From positions 1 through 5,733 of the forward strand of contig JAFAQG010000953.1 of NCBI GenBank assembly GCA_019246575.1: a stretch of DNA of 5,733 nucleotides. The letters run 5' to 3'. Source of the DNA: Acidobacteriaceae bacterium (GTDB taxonomy: Bacteria; Acidobacteriota; Terriglobia; Bryobacterales; Bryobacteraceae). Made by a program: the position numbers and the translations under genes. Under the pieces are notes generated by a model, which was not told the origin of the DNA, did no database searches, and saw only the letters and a program-made list of their open reading frames with translations. Positions 5,150 to 5,733 of the stretch are shown in pieces (within the stretch, counting starts at the first letter, position 1; every line of letters begins with the position of its first letter).

Positions 5150-5659
5150 TCAACGACTCGTGGCCGCACAGACGGCCCTGGCGGCAACTCTCTTGCTTGC
5201 TTTCCCGCGCGTGACGGTGAGAATCGCGTCGTAATAGGTGAGCTCGCCGGATTTACTCCGATTCGCGCTTGTGCCCGGGGAGTAATCCACTCGAACTTCG
5301 AGCCCGTTTCCTGCATATACGAACGTCGAATGCTCGCCAATGGCGGGCTTATGGTCTTCGTCGCGTGCGGCAGGGCTGATTAATTCGAGGCGGACGTCCG
5401 TGCCATTCACATTTACGAGGCCATGGTTTTCAAAATCGCTAACGAAGACAAATTTTCCTTCTCTTCTTCGGTATTGACTTGGGAGCTGCAGGGCGCAGCC
5501 ATTCGAGCTCAGATCGTTAGACACGTTGCCGATCTTCAGGCGGCCATCGCTGTCTTGTCCTGGCCGGGCACTCGCCAACGATGCGACGCACGCGAGAAAG
5601 ATAATCTGCGGGCAACCGCACAGGATGCTGGGACACGTCATTGATGTTCTAATCAGCAT
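5150..5659 (-). CDS. Small exported hypothetical protein
   Basis: A 169-residue protein of unrecognised family. Residues 1-31 look like a Sec signal peptide: Arg4, a hydrophobic stretch with IIFLACVASLASA (19-31), and an A-S-A cleavage motif at 29-31 before RPGQ. A lipoprotein box at Cys24 is not supported (F-L-A-C). The mature part is about 138 residues, soluble and beta-rich by composition (GKFVFVSDFE at 68-77, LEVRVDYS at 120-127, YYDAILTVTRG at 142-152). It keeps two Cys (55 and 164) near its ends that could form a disulfide in the periplasm. Start choice: ATG 5659 overlaps the upstream gene's stop by 11 nt and supplies Arg4; ATG 5641 would leave a 7-nt gap. Neither has a good ribosome binding site (AGG 12 nt before the first). 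I prefer 5659. Probably co-transcribed with the right-edge gene. Confidence 0.68.
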   Translation of the reverse strand: MLIRTSMTCPSILCGCPQIIFLACVASLASARPGQDSDGRLKIGNVSNDLSSNGCALQLPSQYRRREGKFVFVSDFENHGLVNVNGTDVRLELISPAARDEDHKPAIGEHSTFVYAGNGLEVRVDYSPGTSANRSKSGELTYYDAILTVTRGKASKRVAARAVCAATSR

Positions 5660-5733
5660 AGGCGAAACTGACCTGCTTCACTCCGAGCACGGTGAGGAGG
5701 TTACGAATGTCGATTTCCGCATTGCGCTGTGCT
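5649..5733 (-). CDS. Partial CDS, C-terminal 27 residues of an unidentified protein
   Basis: The frame enters at the right edge and ends at the TAG at 5651-5649. The tail contains IDIRNLLTVLGVKQVSFAYAD, here read as an amphipathic helix followed by a short beta strand, which looks like genuine protein rather than a shadow frame. Its stop overlaps the first codons of the exported hypothetical protein, suggesting translational coupling in one operon. It faintly resembles the C-terminal helix-strand ending of DUF4230-type proteins, but 27 residues are too few to name it. Confidence 0.5.
   Translation of the reverse strand, partial: AQRNAEIDIRNLLTVLGVKQVSFAYAD

Noticed and set aside
5025..5153. 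Upstream 43-codon extension of PadR from a TTG
   Set aside because: It has no PadR similarity, and the promoter-like TATAAT lies within it. ATG 5024 matches the family N-terminus.
5290..5302. CTCGAA-C-TTCGAG inverted repeat in the exported hypothetical gene
   Set aside because: Short, inside coding sequence (Leu-Glu-Val-Arg) and explained by codon use; no supporting context.
5588..5590. Possible lipoprotein cysteine (Cys24) in the exported hypothetical protein
   Set aside because: The preceding residues F-L-A do not fit a lipobox, and a good A-S-A signal peptidase I site follows.

Overview
The window looks like bacterial chromosome of moderately high GC, most likely from a soil-type Acidobacteriota (Solibacter/Bryobacter-like). 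The main clue is a small PadR-family regulator translationally coupled to a membrane protein that carries the 'permease prefix' domain. That pairing is, from general knowledge, typical of acidobacterial genomes. The taxonomic call is an inference; no rRNA or other marker is present.

Layout from left to right. (1) Minus-strand cluster, transcribed from about 2450 down to 1: sthA (soluble NAD(P)+ transhydrogenase, 1004-2392), a ROK-family sugar kinase/regulator-like protein (93-989), and the first 19 codons of a third gene (1-58). Gaps are 14 and 34 nt, so this is probably one operon. (2) A divergent intergenic region (2393-2587) with weak promoter candidates for both sides and two adjacent perfect palindromes. 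(3) A plus-strand gene for an exported BAAT/acyl-CoA-thioesterase-like alpha/beta hydrolase (2588-3886; GTG start preferred over the longer open frame). (4) A convergent, hairpin-bearing spacer (3887-4041). (5) Minus-strand genes from the right edge: the last 27 codons of an unidentified gene (5649-5733), a small exported hypothetical protein (5150-5659) that overlaps it or lies 7 nt after it, then a spacer with a candidate terminator and a strong -10 box, then padR (4695-5024), whose TGA stop shares its A with the ATG of the permease-prefix membrane protein (4042-4695).

How the genes may work together. SthA would balance NADPH against NADH, and the linked ROK protein points to sugar phosphorylation or sugar sensing, so the left cluster may tie carbohydrate use to redox state. 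The PadR/membrane-protein pair looks like a self-contained regulatory module whose promoter would give an almost leaderless padR mRNA. The most interesting points are the stand-alone permease-prefix protein without an ABC permease domain, the leaderless PadR promoter with an overlapping AT-rich dyad, the ROK protein with a lost first phosphate loop but intact sugar-site residues, and the exported acyl-CoA-thioesterase-fold enzyme. No RNA genes, CRISPR arrays, insertion sequences or phage genes were seen.
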